A stretch of 64,000 bases of DNA from Candidatus Hodarchaeota archaeon (lineage in GTDB: Archaea; Asgardarchaeota; Heimdallarchaeia; Hodarchaeales; Hodarchaeaceae), in contig JAEOSR010000063.1 of assembly GCA_016840285.1 (NCBI GenBank), forward strand, positions 6,677-70,676, in the 5' to 3' direction. Positions 57,301-64,000 of the stretch are shown in pieces; within the stretch, counting starts at the first letter, position 1, and each line of letters begins with the position of its first letter. The notes below the pieces were generated by a model, which was given only the letters and a program-made list of their open reading frames with translations, searched no databases and was not told the origin of the DNA. Made by a program: the position numbers and the translations under genes.

Positions 57301-58260
57301 CAAAGAGGGAACGAAAATGCAGGGGGAACAGAACTCTTCAAAGAATATCTCGAAAGACTATTAATAGAAAAAAGAGACTTATTAGGAAAAAATGGATTGG
57401 GATTAGACCTAAAAAAGAAGTATTCTGTTCATCTTGAATATTCACTTGCAAAAAATAACCTTCATGAAGATTTTAACTACTCTATCGGAGCTCCAGACGT
57501 TGTAATAGAAGACGCAGAAACCAAGGATCTCGCTGCAACAATTCAACTAAAAGGACATTCCCAAAACGATTCACATTTCAACACCTCCATCAGTTTCTTT
57601 CAGATGATAGAGGCAAAACTATTAACTGAAACAACGGGTATTATAACTGCTTTTGTTCATATAGATGAAACTATTAGTAATGCAAAGGTCACAGGTAAAT
57701 TAGAAAATGTTAGGTACGATTGGCTAGTTTTTAATAAAACAGATAAAGTAAGTATTACCGATTTGGAGAAAGCTTTATGGCACACGTTAGTAATAAGGCA
57801 GGTAAGGCAATCAGGTTTCTCAGAAAACATCTTTAATGATATAACTGAATTGATAACATCAAACTCTGATTCTTTTGAAGAGCCCCTTGAATTAGCCATT
57901 AAAAAGAGGATTGGTGAAATTATTGAGAAATTAGAACAGGTAAAGAATGACATACTCTACAATAATCATGCTCAAGGGTTTAACAATATAATTCTAGGTA
58001 AATATTTTACAGAAGGCTATTTCGGTATAAATGGCGCTTATATGACTGATCATGGCATTAATGCAGTATACAACATAGTCCAGAATAATATTTTAGGGAG
58101 GATTGATAAAAATGCTTTAAAAAAAGCTATAAGAAATGGGCAAAGTTCTTTCCAATATCAATGGAACAAAACAATCTTGATTGATTGCTGGGAAAAACAA
58201 ATCATTGAACTCCTCAAAGTATGTACCTGCTCCATGCAAGATGATACAAATCAAGAATGA
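54319..58260 (+). CDS. Very large protein with N-terminal coiled-coil repeats, unknown
   Basis: A 1313-residue protein. Residues 1-350 are coiled-coil and acidic, with degenerate repeats of about 110 residues: QQELDLALARIENEQIQRAL then QQELDAIIERLDHASEEES; SHDSVTEEKSDQQNSLGQSI, then SHNSVLERDHKQLNSLEHLT, then CHESVTEGKLKQST. Residues 370-1313 form a mixed alpha/beta part with no family I know. Near 1055-1080, IGAPDVVIEDAETKDLAATI followed by QLKGHS is spaced like a PD-(D/E)XK nuclease site (P1059-D1060 ... Q1076-x-K1078), with Gln in place of the second acid. Codon use is AT-richer in the C-terminal half. It stands alone, divergent to the ABC transporter. Confidence 0.72.
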   Translation: MAFEQEHTEELEQLQKQKENERIQQELDLALARIENEQIQRALDAAIERLDQQISDQDENTEEQVIDDHEAHQSSSTEEELASHDSVTEEKSDQQNSLGQSIQTWDDKLFSQHEENNDGQPAQIEDFTKSKYSIQEEEVIERDQEVELNLLQMREENKQFQQELDAIIERLDHASEEESSSHNSVLERDHKQLNSLEHLTQSTDERSICHQEECAEEQQTQNLELKNAENSLQEISCHESVTEGKLKQSTQFEKSILASLDHLNHDIIKEKTESSLEKEEKIYYSKQLEETIKHQETLHQKLESSEKEKYVIKKCEHSVIKPITHFQSTVTFQKADSLSESGSEYISNRGAKESFESKKHHIRLEDIFNFRWQNWFNGYIENFLTEEYLSSEILAKVDLLSNGCKFFRKPTKRDLANYMLKISNTKMYNLLPDDELLSIYIDIPIKTSLIDGTSDIIAVLPFKRPKKTSSHEIYLKSNMKGSVVISNNGIHILTSDPDGFNLAKKIADNGLNPDAFRERLILGENLFNKLTFQLNKDDLRQLPQLIIKAVSANKDTNRAFGITATQLGENNISQIRLTDVVETEIDKRKLNEYLKKMNPRFARRSFADIYKYYMTYDSINRKVVSKIEKIEEEIKDLMGSFSLSYDWQAWRYFDSNVDGVIIRYNIDKLDGDATFRIQILGNLTDDGKRTIKNFGEFVTGYKNKKTRIPREITYDKIRQTIRGRSLLNDIRNQSRAMLEEADRFMEDLFPMIELSNQSSNRSLSQSGTRVLNDYRLMTGPGIDYDFSIIQNYHITDEVNEIQPRISYGIGYEISFNKNKFDTIRMDLSQEVIRRTLILEGFQKNILTRNCTEELPGSGIRGYFSHLLDIYESSPGKGWKDILPNDPVYQFYNTRIKQLSMSAGKLSTPVKGWERGRITSTLIQGDRIFNDLYIQLKGSPKKVTFPSNSLVKKTKNKIIKELKTKNRILTTHGVTIGDVKSKENIIAINRGLQRFQRGNENAGGTELFKEYLERLLIEKRDLLGKNGLGLDLKKKYSVHLEYSLAKNNLHEDFNYSIGAPDVVIEDAETKDLAATIQLKGHSQNDSHFNTSISFFQMIEAKLLTETTGIITAFVHIDETISNAKVTGKLENVRYDWLVFNKTDKVSITDLEKALWHTLVIRQVRQSGFSENIFNDITELITSNSDSFEEPLELAIKKRIGEIIEKLEQVKNDILYNNHAQGFNNIILGKYFTEGYFGINGAYMTDHGINAVYNIVQNNILGRIDKNALKKAIRNGQSSFQYQWNKTILIDCWEKQIIELLKVCTCSMQDDTNQE

Positions 58261-58345
58261 ATTTAATAATCCTAGAGTGAATGATAGTGCCAAAACATAA
58301 GAACAGTTGAAATAGGCCTTGAAATTGCAGAATTCAGGTTACTTT

Positions 58346-59617
58346 TTATTTCTTGAAAAAGTCATCCAATATTGTTTGTCTGAGCAATGGGCTTTTTTGA
58401 TGATAATAATAGAATGGTATCGTAAGATGGGAACCTATGAACTTCAATGCTTGTTCTAAGGTAGAAAACGTTTTATTTGGATTTCTAAGTGCTTGACGCA
58501 TGTTTTCTCTGACGGCCCAAACACCTAGTGGAATAGCATACCCTTTTCCCACTTCTCTAAAGGCAATAACTGCAGCTTTTCGTCTTAGCTGATATAATTT
58601 CTCCAGTACTGCTAATCTTGCCGCATAATACCCTCCAACAGTATTAGTTGCATATGATGTTCGTCCTTTAGGGCCTTCTGTATCTGTTGCGATAAATGGA
58701 GCAGATCCAGTTAAGTTCCAAGCACTCTTTTGCTTCCATGCTTCATGATAATCGAAGTGCCACTCACGTCTAGGAATTAATAGTACCCAGAAATCATTAT
58801 CCAAATAAGAGTTATAAAACACCAGATAATCTTGGATTTCAGGATAATCTTGAATTTTCCTTCTAAGATAATTTCCTGTCATATCGTCAACAGCTGTGAT
58901 ACTCCATCTTGTTGGGACAAACTTTCGATTTTTAGTCAAACCTAACAAACCAGCAGATAGTATTCTTGAAATTTGAGTTACTGTAGCCTCTGTTGTATAT
59001 AGTTTTGCAACTGCAGAGACAGCATTCAAATCAGAATCACTTACAACACGATCTACCTGATGATCGATCTTAGGTGTAGTGCTCAATCGGATGGAGTCTA
59101 TTCTAATACGAGCGCCCATGGGCTGGGTGAAACGATCAAAATTTAGGTTCAATTGGGGTTTCTTAGAGAATTTTACTTCCAAATCAACTGGAGAAGAAGA
59201 TTGAATTTGCTCCTGTGTGATTTCAAGGATTTTGGTTTGTGATGTCACATCCGTGACTTTCACTGGCTCAGCCATGAATCGAAACATTTGAGCGCGAAGA
59301 TTCACAACGTCTTCTAACGACATGTTTGTCTGCCAAAGATCAGGTTCATCCATTTTATGAATTTCTTGCCGATTTAATGCTGCCATTGGACCTAATCTAA
59401 CATTAGGATATCCAAACCTTCCGACAAACAAACTAGGAGGACTAGGTCCATAGTATTCCCTCGTTTTTCTTAATTTGGGTAAAATCTTCCTAACAGGTAA
59501 CAAAGCTTTAGTTTTGAGTATTATGGGACAGTAGTGGAGACCGCACAGAAATTTTCCCGCTTTACAGCGGAGACAAAGCTCTTGATTTGCGGGCACCTGA
59601 ACCATGGTCATTCTCAC
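58346..59617 (-). CDS. nreA: Nre-family DNA repair protein
   Basis: A 423-residue member of the archaeal Nre (DUF650/651) family, implicated in DNA repair through the sliding clamp. An N-terminal zinc finger has Cys15, Cys18, Cys25 and Cys30 (CLRCKAGKFLCGLHYC). The conserved core includes YYGPSPPSLFVGRFGYPNVRLG and the later RKFVPTRWSITAVDD. The C-terminus ends in QTILDDFFKK, where Q414-x2-L417-x2-F420-F421 is a canonical PCNA-interacting (PIP) motif. It is 44 bases after the EndoQ gene on the same strand. Confidence 0.93.
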   Translation of the reverse strand: MRMTMVQVPANQELCLRCKAGKFLCGLHYCPIILKTKALLPVRKILPKLRKTREYYGPSPPSLFVGRFGYPNVRLGPMAALNRQEIHKMDEPDLWQTNMSLEDVVNLRAQMFRFMAEPVKVTDVTSQTKILEITQEQIQSSSPVDLEVKFSKKPQLNLNFDRFTQPMGARIRIDSIRLSTTPKIDHQVDRVVSDSDLNAVSAVAKLYTTEATVTQISRILSAGLLGLTKNRKFVPTRWSITAVDDMTGNYLRRKIQDYPEIQDYLVFYNSYLDNDFWVLLIPRREWHFDYHEAWKQKSAWNLTGSAPFIATDTEGPKGRTSYATNTVGGYYAARLAVLEKLYQLRRKAAVIAFREVGKGYAIPLGVWAVRENMRQALRNPNKTFSTLEQALKFIGSHLTIPFYYYHQKSPLLRQTILDDFFKK

Positions 59618-59660
59618 TTCTTAAGTAAAATAATTACTTTTTCAGTAAATAAAAGACAAA

Positions 59661-61046
59661 CTATAGTGTTTGTTGAATTGGTTTTGAAGAATGAATCACA
59701 TTAACATTTTTATAATTTCCCTTCTGGCCAATTACTAAAGTACCGTAAACTCCATCAAACCCATATGGTTTAAAGGTGAAATCACCAGCTTTTACTTTGA
59801 GTATTGCTTTCAGTATGGATTTTTCTACATGGCCATTCAGTTTAGTTTTAACATCTTCATAGGAGAGCTGCCATAGCATACGTTCAGGCCCTATAATGTC
59901 TATAATTTGACGATATTTTGAGATTAAGGATTTTGCAGTCTTAGTTTTAATATCTAAAACATGACTTAAGATATCAATTAATGGTACCATGCGAATAAAT
60001 TTTTTGAGTGTAGGAACCCCTCCAAGGTCTCTTTCCACTCCTTGAGCTTCACTAATCTCAACACACCGTTGGAACACACCAATTGTGAGGGATTTTTTGC
60101 AGATTGGACAAACATCATGTGAAGGTACATGCTGTGGAGAAAAAAAACAATGTTCATTTTCACCATGCAAGCCTGGGCGTTTCCTTCCTGCTCGGTGACC
60201 TGTTAGAAAAAAACGTCCCTCTTCTGGAGGAAATTCAGCTGTATATATTACATGGTTATCACGCAAAGACGAAATTATACTTTTGTAATCAAATTTCGGG
60301 ATCGAGAGCATCGTATATTCGCGTCCCATTCGATGTAAAGCACTTGAATGAGCATCAGAATTTGAAATTAGCACTTTATCGTCTAATTCTGGAATCAATG
60401 CTAAGAACTCTGGATCAGCGGATAATCCCGTTTCAAAAACTCTCAATCGTGAAGTGACTGATTCAAAGAAGTCTGCTAGATGATTTATTCGAATATTTCC
60501 TTTTCCAGATCCGAAAACACCCTGCGGTGTCATGATGTGCGAGGGAATCGCCTCTATCCAAGGATCTAAATCTAATATGGAGTGAATTCTTTCAGCAACT
60601 TGACTAGAGGATTGACATATAATAAATGGTCTTGCCATTTTTTGATGTTTAACCCCCCATCGGTCTAGCAATGTTCGGAATTCTTCGACAGAAGAGAAAT
60701 TAGGAAAAAGAAAAACAACATGTGTTTCCTTTGAGTACTTGCCTATTCTTGCAGTAAAAATCATCTCTGTTTGCAAAATAAATCGAGTCTGTTTTTTGTC
60801 TTGAAGAAAAAATACGCCATCCATATCTTCAATGAGAATTTCCTTGAGAATATTAGTCCACAATGCGAACTGACAATCACCTGTACCGATTACATCGATA
60901 CCTTTTAATGGCATTGTTTGATTCGTCTTTACTAAGTGTGAAATCGCTTTTTTCCGATTTATTGTCATTGTTTCTGGTTTTATTGCTAGAGCCTGAGTAC
61001 CTCCAGCAAACACAGAATGAGCATGTACATCTACGGCTACTTCCAA
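59661..61046 (-). CDS. Endonuclease Q (EndoQ), PHP-domain nuclease for deaminated DNA
   Basis: Cuts DNA on the 5' side of uracil, hypoxanthine and abasic sites. A PHP metal-binding start (VAVDVHAHSVFAGG) and later catalytic loops (VIGTGDCQF, VLISNSDAHSSALHRMGRE) are present. A zinc finger carries HCFFSPQHVPSHDVCPICKK, and the C-terminal helical domain (VPLIDILSHVLDIKTKTAKS, helix-hairpin-helix-like) completes EndoQ architecture. It has 461 residues, normal for the family. Fifteen bases separate it from the longin/roadblock gene upstream, and the Nre gene follows, so DNA repair genes are part of this unit. Confidence 0.92.
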   Translation of the reverse strand: MEVAVDVHAHSVFAGGTQALAIKPETMTINRKKAISHLVKTNQTMPLKGIDVIGTGDCQFALWTNILKEILIEDMDGVFFLQDKKQTRFILQTEMIFTARIGKYSKETHVVFLFPNFSSVEEFRTLLDRWGVKHQKMARPFIICQSSSQVAERIHSILDLDPWIEAIPSHIMTPQGVFGSGKGNIRINHLADFFESVTSRLRVFETGLSADPEFLALIPELDDKVLISNSDAHSSALHRMGREYTMLSIPKFDYKSIISSLRDNHVIYTAEFPPEEGRFFLTGHRAGRKRPGLHGENEHCFFSPQHVPSHDVCPICKKSLTIGVFQRCVEISEAQGVERDLGGVPTLKKFIRMVPLIDILSHVLDIKTKTAKSLISKYRQIIDIIGPERMLWQLSYEDVKTKLNGHVEKSILKAILKVKAGDFTFKPYGFDGVYGTLVIGQKGNYKNVNVIHSSKPIQQTL

Positions 61047-61061
61047 TAAACATTCTCCTCA

Positions 61062-62369
61062 TTACAAATTAGATTTGATATCGTTAAATGAGTCGAGTTT
61101 TCCTCTGTATTCCAGTACTTGTTCACCAACAAGTTTCAACAATCCAACTCCCTTCGAAGAATCGCCTACCATGAATAGAGAAGTGTCCTCCGCACTATTG
61201 GTGGCCCACTTTAATGCAATTGCATTTGACCCATGTTGAGACAGAACTACCTGGACCAAATCTGTACGGAATAATCGTGAACAAAGATTGTTAATTGATT
61301 CAAATATTTGGCAAATAAAGGCGTGTTTTCTCACAACACGATCATTGCTTGTACGAAGTGTCTCAACTACATTCAAATTACAACGTGAAAGGGATACATC
61401 TGTAATAATAGGTTTAAAGTTCTTTAATAATTGAAAACTTCTATCTAGGAACTGATTTTGAGGAATAAGTTCACATTCATTCTTTATCGATGTTGAATAT
61501 CGTGATATAGAAGATTGTGAAGTTAAATCCCCTTCTACACTTAGATTCCAAAGAATTTCACGAAAGTTCCTAAACATGCTTCCTAGTCGTCCTTTCCCTG
61601 AACTAAACGCAATAATAAAGTTATTTCGGATGTGTATCAAATAGAATTGGTGATTACTATAAGTTTTTCCGTGAATTTCGATGGGGAGGACATCAAAAAA
61701 GGTACCAAATTGCTTAAGCTCATCCTCATAATCTTGTAAAAGTGAAGGAATTTTATTCACTAATGAAATTATTTCTGGAGATAAGATTATGTTATGAACC
61801 GCTCGAATAGTGCCATCTGAAACTAGAACGGTTTCTTTGTCTGTGCAAATATCGCTAATTCGATCTTGAAGGGTATTGTCAATTTTAGTTAAGAGAACCT
61901 TCTTAATATTTTCAAATACATTGTTTAAGGAATAAATTTCTTGTTTACTGTTATTTTTTATTTCACGGATGGCCTCTTGAAGAATGTTTGAAAAAGCTAG
62001 GGAGTGTTGTAGCAATTTGTCTTGGTGTGAGCGAGGGATAAATAACATGAAGCTTTCAATTCGATTTCTTCCCCTAGCTTCAGGATCATCAATTACAAAG
62101 GAATGAATTAAAACACGGCCTTGGATCCCTGTGACATTTATCGGGATGATTGCGGTTTCAGGTTCTCCTGTTGGTTCACCTACTCCAATAGCCATTGTAA
62201 ATAGAGTTGTTGTAACACCCTGAAGTATTATTTTTGGGATATCTAACCCGTGTGTCAGATAAGAATTTAAAACGGGGCCATGTTCTTCATCAAAGACAAT
62301 ATGGGCTAAAAAAAAGTGAATAGGAATGTCTCCTTGCCTATCGGAAGTTTCCATGATTTTTAGGCTCAC
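61062..62369 (-). CDS. Tandem longin/roadblock-like protein, unknown
   Basis: A 435-residue protein. The N-terminal 130 residues start IPIHFFLAHIVFDEEHGPVL, a longin-like first hairpin, followed by GVTTTLFTMAIG and VLIHSFVIDDPEARGR. Two later segments have the same flavour: FYLIHIRNNFIIAFSSGKG (about 230-270), and TDLVQVVLSQHGSNAIALKW near the C-terminus, which reads like a roadblock strand pair. It may therefore contain two or three longin/roadblock units. The function is unknown; such proteins regulate small GTPases. The start is ATG at 62369 or the internal ATG of METSDRQG. It lies upstream of EndoQ on the same strand. Confidence 0.62.
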   Translation of the reverse strand: MSLKIMETSDRQGDIPIHFFLAHIVFDEEHGPVLNSYLTHGLDIPKIILQGVTTTLFTMAIGVGEPTGEPETAIIPINVTGIQGRVLIHSFVIDDPEARGRNRIESFMLFIPRSHQDKLLQHSLAFSNILQEAIREIKNNSKQEIYSLNNVFENIKKVLLTKIDNTLQDRISDICTDKETVLVSDGTIRAVHNIILSPEIISLVNKIPSLLQDYEDELKQFGTFFDVLPIEIHGKTYSNHQFYLIHIRNNFIIAFSSGKGRLGSMFRNFREILWNLSVEGDLTSQSSISRYSTSIKNECELIPQNQFLDRSFQLLKNFKPIITDVSLSRCNLNVVETLRTSNDRVVRKHAFICQIFESINNLCSRLFRTDLVQVVLSQHGSNAIALKWATNSAEDTSLFMVGDSSKGVGLLKLVGEQVLEYRGKLDSFNDIKSNL

Positions 62370-62618
62370 CTTTTGCTTATAAAGACTGGATTAAAAAGTG
62401 TCCTCAGTATTGGGGGGGAATTTATTATCATGTTTGAGATTCATTTTTCTTCAATTAAGTGTTTTTAATTTGTCTTCGATTTCTTGAATTAATAGAGGAT
62501 TGAACTTCAAATTATTATAAAAAGGTAGTTAAAGTATTATCTAGAGAATAAACACTTATTTACTTCTCAAAAGTTGAAAACAAAAGAGAAAAAACCTTTT
62601 TCTAGGAAAATCATTAGT

Positions 62619-62915
62619 CTAGGATTCAGACTCTTTTTTCTTAATTAAATCGATTAATTCAGCCCACTCTTCTTCTTGTTTTGATTTTTTTGGAGGTTTT
62701 AGCTGGTCTTTTACTCCCAAGATATTTAATGCCCATTGACGTTCTTTTTCACGTTTTCGTTGTTTTTTTTCCTGACGATGCTCCGCAGATTCTATCCATG
62801 TTTTCAATGCTGCTTCTTGAATACCACACTCGGGACAGACGTACAATTTTTCTTCAGGGTTCCAATAAAGGGTTCCATTTTTACAATTAGGGCAGGGAAT
62901 CCTTGAATCGCGCAC
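62619..62915 (-). CDS. Small zinc-ribbon protein
   Basis: A 98-residue protein with a zinc ribbon at the N-terminus (CPNCKNGTLYWNPEEKLYVCPECGIQ; Cys9, 12, 28, 31) similar to those of TFIIB or TFS, followed by a basic helical tail (EKKQRKREKERQWALNILG). It has no TFIIB cyclin repeats and is too short for TFIIS. The gene lies 21 bases downstream of the roadblock gene, so the two are likely co-transcribed. No function is assigned. Confidence 0.72.
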   Translation of the reverse strand: MRDSRIPCPNCKNGTLYWNPEEKLYVCPECGIQEAALKTWIESAEHRQEKKQRKREKERQWALNILGVKDQLKPPKKSKQEEEWAELIDLIKKKESES

Positions 62916-62936
62916 AGGAGGTTTTGACAGAGTTAT

Positions 62937-63431
62937 TCACTTCTTCATTGTTAAAATGTCATCAAGATCTTTTCGTGTAATAGCTAGAGGGGAAAATTGT
63001 GATTGGGGGCGTTTTAAAGGAGACCATTGCTGAATTATTTGCAATATAGAATCCACAGCAGGTCCAATTATTAATTTTAAAAGCTCGAGATCCACATAAG
63101 GATCCGTTAATACACCCAAAAAAGCGACACGACCAATTGCTCGTAAAAAGAATTTATAATTACTACTTTCAGCAGTAAAAGAAACCCAGGGGGAACTACC
63201 AATTTCGTGGCCTATTGTATTCATGTTAGATTGAATTCCAGCTGCCAGTGAACAAAGCATAAGGCTACTTTCCTTTCCCAACGTACCCTCAAGATTTACT
63301 TCCTCTACTAAGAGCCCATCTGTGTCAACACAGAAACCCGAATAAATACCATCGAGAGAATTCACAATGTCAGTTAATACCTGTCGAAGTCCAGTTTTCG
63401 ATTTTCTTGAAGTATTATTGGAAAGGGCCAA
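62937..63431 (-). CDS. Roadblock/LC7-domain protein
   Basis: A 164-residue protein. The roadblock fold runs from about residue 15 to 130: LTDIVNSLDGIYSGFCVDTD, then SLMLCSLAAGIQSNMNTIG, KFFLRAIGRVAFLGVLTDP and LELLKLIIGPAVDSILQII. Such proteins are dynein light-chain-like regulators of small GTPases (MglB or Rag type). No GTPase gene sits directly beside it. It is the first gene of the minus-strand series that runs on to EndoQ and Nre. Confidence 0.88.
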   Translation of the reverse strand: MALSNNTSRKSKTGLRQVLTDIVNSLDGIYSGFCVDTDGLLVEEVNLEGTLGKESSLMLCSLAAGIQSNMNTIGHEIGSSPWVSFTAESSNYKFFLRAIGRVAFLGVLTDPYVDLELLKLIIGPAVDSILQIIQQWSPLKRPQSQFSPLAITRKDLDDILTMKK

Positions 63432-63651
63432 GGAAAATCAACCAGATCTTTTAAAAATTATATAAGTAAGCTTTGGATTTGGTGTGGGAACCCTGTTATT
63501 ATCTCTCGTTTGAAATTATTTAATCTTTTCTAGGTTTTTTACACAATTGGATACTAATTTCATTATATAATTAACTTAGGTAAAGCAAAAAAGCTTCTAC
63601 ATTAGTTGTGGATAACTCGCAGGTGAACCCGCGTATTAACAAGGGGCGATA

Positions 63652-63659
63652 TTTATAAA
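63652..63659 (+). promoter_or_regulatory. TATA box of the SRP RNA gene
   Basis: TTTATAAA centred 25 bases before the first base of the SRP RNA, exactly the archaeal spacing. Confidence 0.75.
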
Positions 63660-63679
63660 GGTACACAAGACAAACTACA

Positions 63680-63986
63680 TGGAACAGTAGGCGGCTGAGG
63701 ATAGCGGCTCAGCTAGATCGTAACGCTATATGACGAGCTTAATTCCAGAACTGAGATGCCTAAGCCTAGTAAGGCTCCTTGATATGTGCAATGAGAGATC
63801 CTCCGACTAGGTGACCTCTTGCTGAGATTCCTCTGGAGAGAGGAATAAGAATGCAAGGTTAAAACGGGTCAGGCATGGGAATGAACAGCCCTAAGACCGA
63901 GGGGTTATGCTTTTCGGGCTCGGGTCTTAAGTACCATCAAGTTCAACCGAATTAGAGTGGAAGCCCCGATGTTCTGGTCTGTTCCA
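63680..63986 (+). ncRNA. Signal recognition particle RNA (7S RNA)
   Basis: About 307 bases, the normal size for archaeal SRP RNA. The ends TGGAACAG (63680-63687) and CTGTTCCA (63979-63986) are perfectly complementary and form helix 1. GTAGGCGGCTGAGG follows near the 5' end. Helix 6 is the hairpin ATTCCTCT-GGAG-AGAGGAAT (63827-63846), with a GNAR-type loop bound by SRP19. The SRP54-binding helix 8 is GGGTCAGGCATGGGAATGAACAGCCC, with a GGGA loop at 63877-63880. A TATA box lies 25 bases upstream. The 3' side has a short T stretch after the RNA. RNase P RNA was excluded because its conserved blocks are absent. Confidence 0.9.
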
Positions 63987-64000
63987 CTCATTTTAACTAG

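Noticed and set aside
63680..63986. RNase P RNA at the window end
   Set aside because: None of the conserved RNase P blocks (such as GAGGAAAGUC or ACAGAA) is visible, while helix 1, helix 6 and helix 8 of SRP RNA are.
1..64000. CRISPR array or tRNA genes
   Set aside because: No regularly spaced repeats and no cloverleaf-type sequence with a T-loop GTTCGAATC pattern were seen in the intergenic regions by reading; a dedicated tool could still find a degenerate one.

Overview
The window is AT-rich DNA from an archaeon, most likely an Asgard archaeon. Archaeal markers are an archaeal SRP RNA with its TATA box, the PriS/PriL primase, Hef, EndoQ, Nre and coenzyme F420 biosynthesis genes. Eukaryote-like markers point to Asgard: an Arf-family GTPase fused to a longin-like domain, several longin and roadblock proteins, a membrane-anchored RING-type zinc finger, CDC48, and a divergent tubulin/FtsZ-superfamily protein beside large coiled-coil proteins. 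The finer lineage cannot be set from this sequence.

Layout. 1-4306 (minus): F420 cluster cofD, a Dus-like TIM barrel, cofC, cofG and cofH (cut by the window edge). 4413-6918: lipoate ligase, pyroglutamyl peptidase and a methyltransferase. 6977-9315: primase priL-priS. 9578-14909: a second methyltransferase, a YbhN-like flippase-type protein, a decayed tnpB, a GT-C-like membrane protein and two small unknowns. 14938-17196: Hef. 17554-19444: three unknown plus-strand genes. 19536-24616: surface proteins (arylsulfotransferase-like, DUF1624-like acyltransferase, double-anchored M1 peptidase). 24640-25370: gene debris. 25622-28498: three overlapping genes for two AAA+/winged-helix ATPases and an Mrr-like nuclease fold. 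28928-32708: UPF0216, a membrane FKBP-like protein, two stand-alone receiver domains, PAC2 and a nuclease-like protein. 32944-34982: RING membrane protein and a sugar nucleotidyltransferase.

35256-42951 is the most striking part. Four minus-strand genes encode a 1171-residue helical protein, a tubulin/FtsZ-like GTPase, a 360-residue helical protein and a 283-residue coiled-coil protein; a longin-like gene converges on their end. I read this as an undescribed cytoskeletal or membrane-remodelling module. 43337-48840 holds CinA, CDC48, the Arf-longin fusion and ribose-1,5-bisphosphate isomerase. 48873-50446 is gene-poor. 50447-54132 is a MacB/FtsX-type ABC transporter. 54319-58260 encodes a 1313-residue unknown with N-terminal degenerate repeats and a possible C-terminal PD-(D/E)XK-like site. 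58346-63431 (minus) runs from a roadblock protein through a zinc ribbon and a longin/roadblock protein to EndoQ and Nre. The SRP RNA closes the window.

Themes: genome replication and repair of deaminated or stalled DNA (primase, Hef, EndoQ, Nre); protein quality control (CDC48, PAC2, RING, FKBP); and small-GTPase/longin/roadblock signalling with a tubulin-like polymer candidate. All domain assignments were made by reading sequence motifs; no database search was run.
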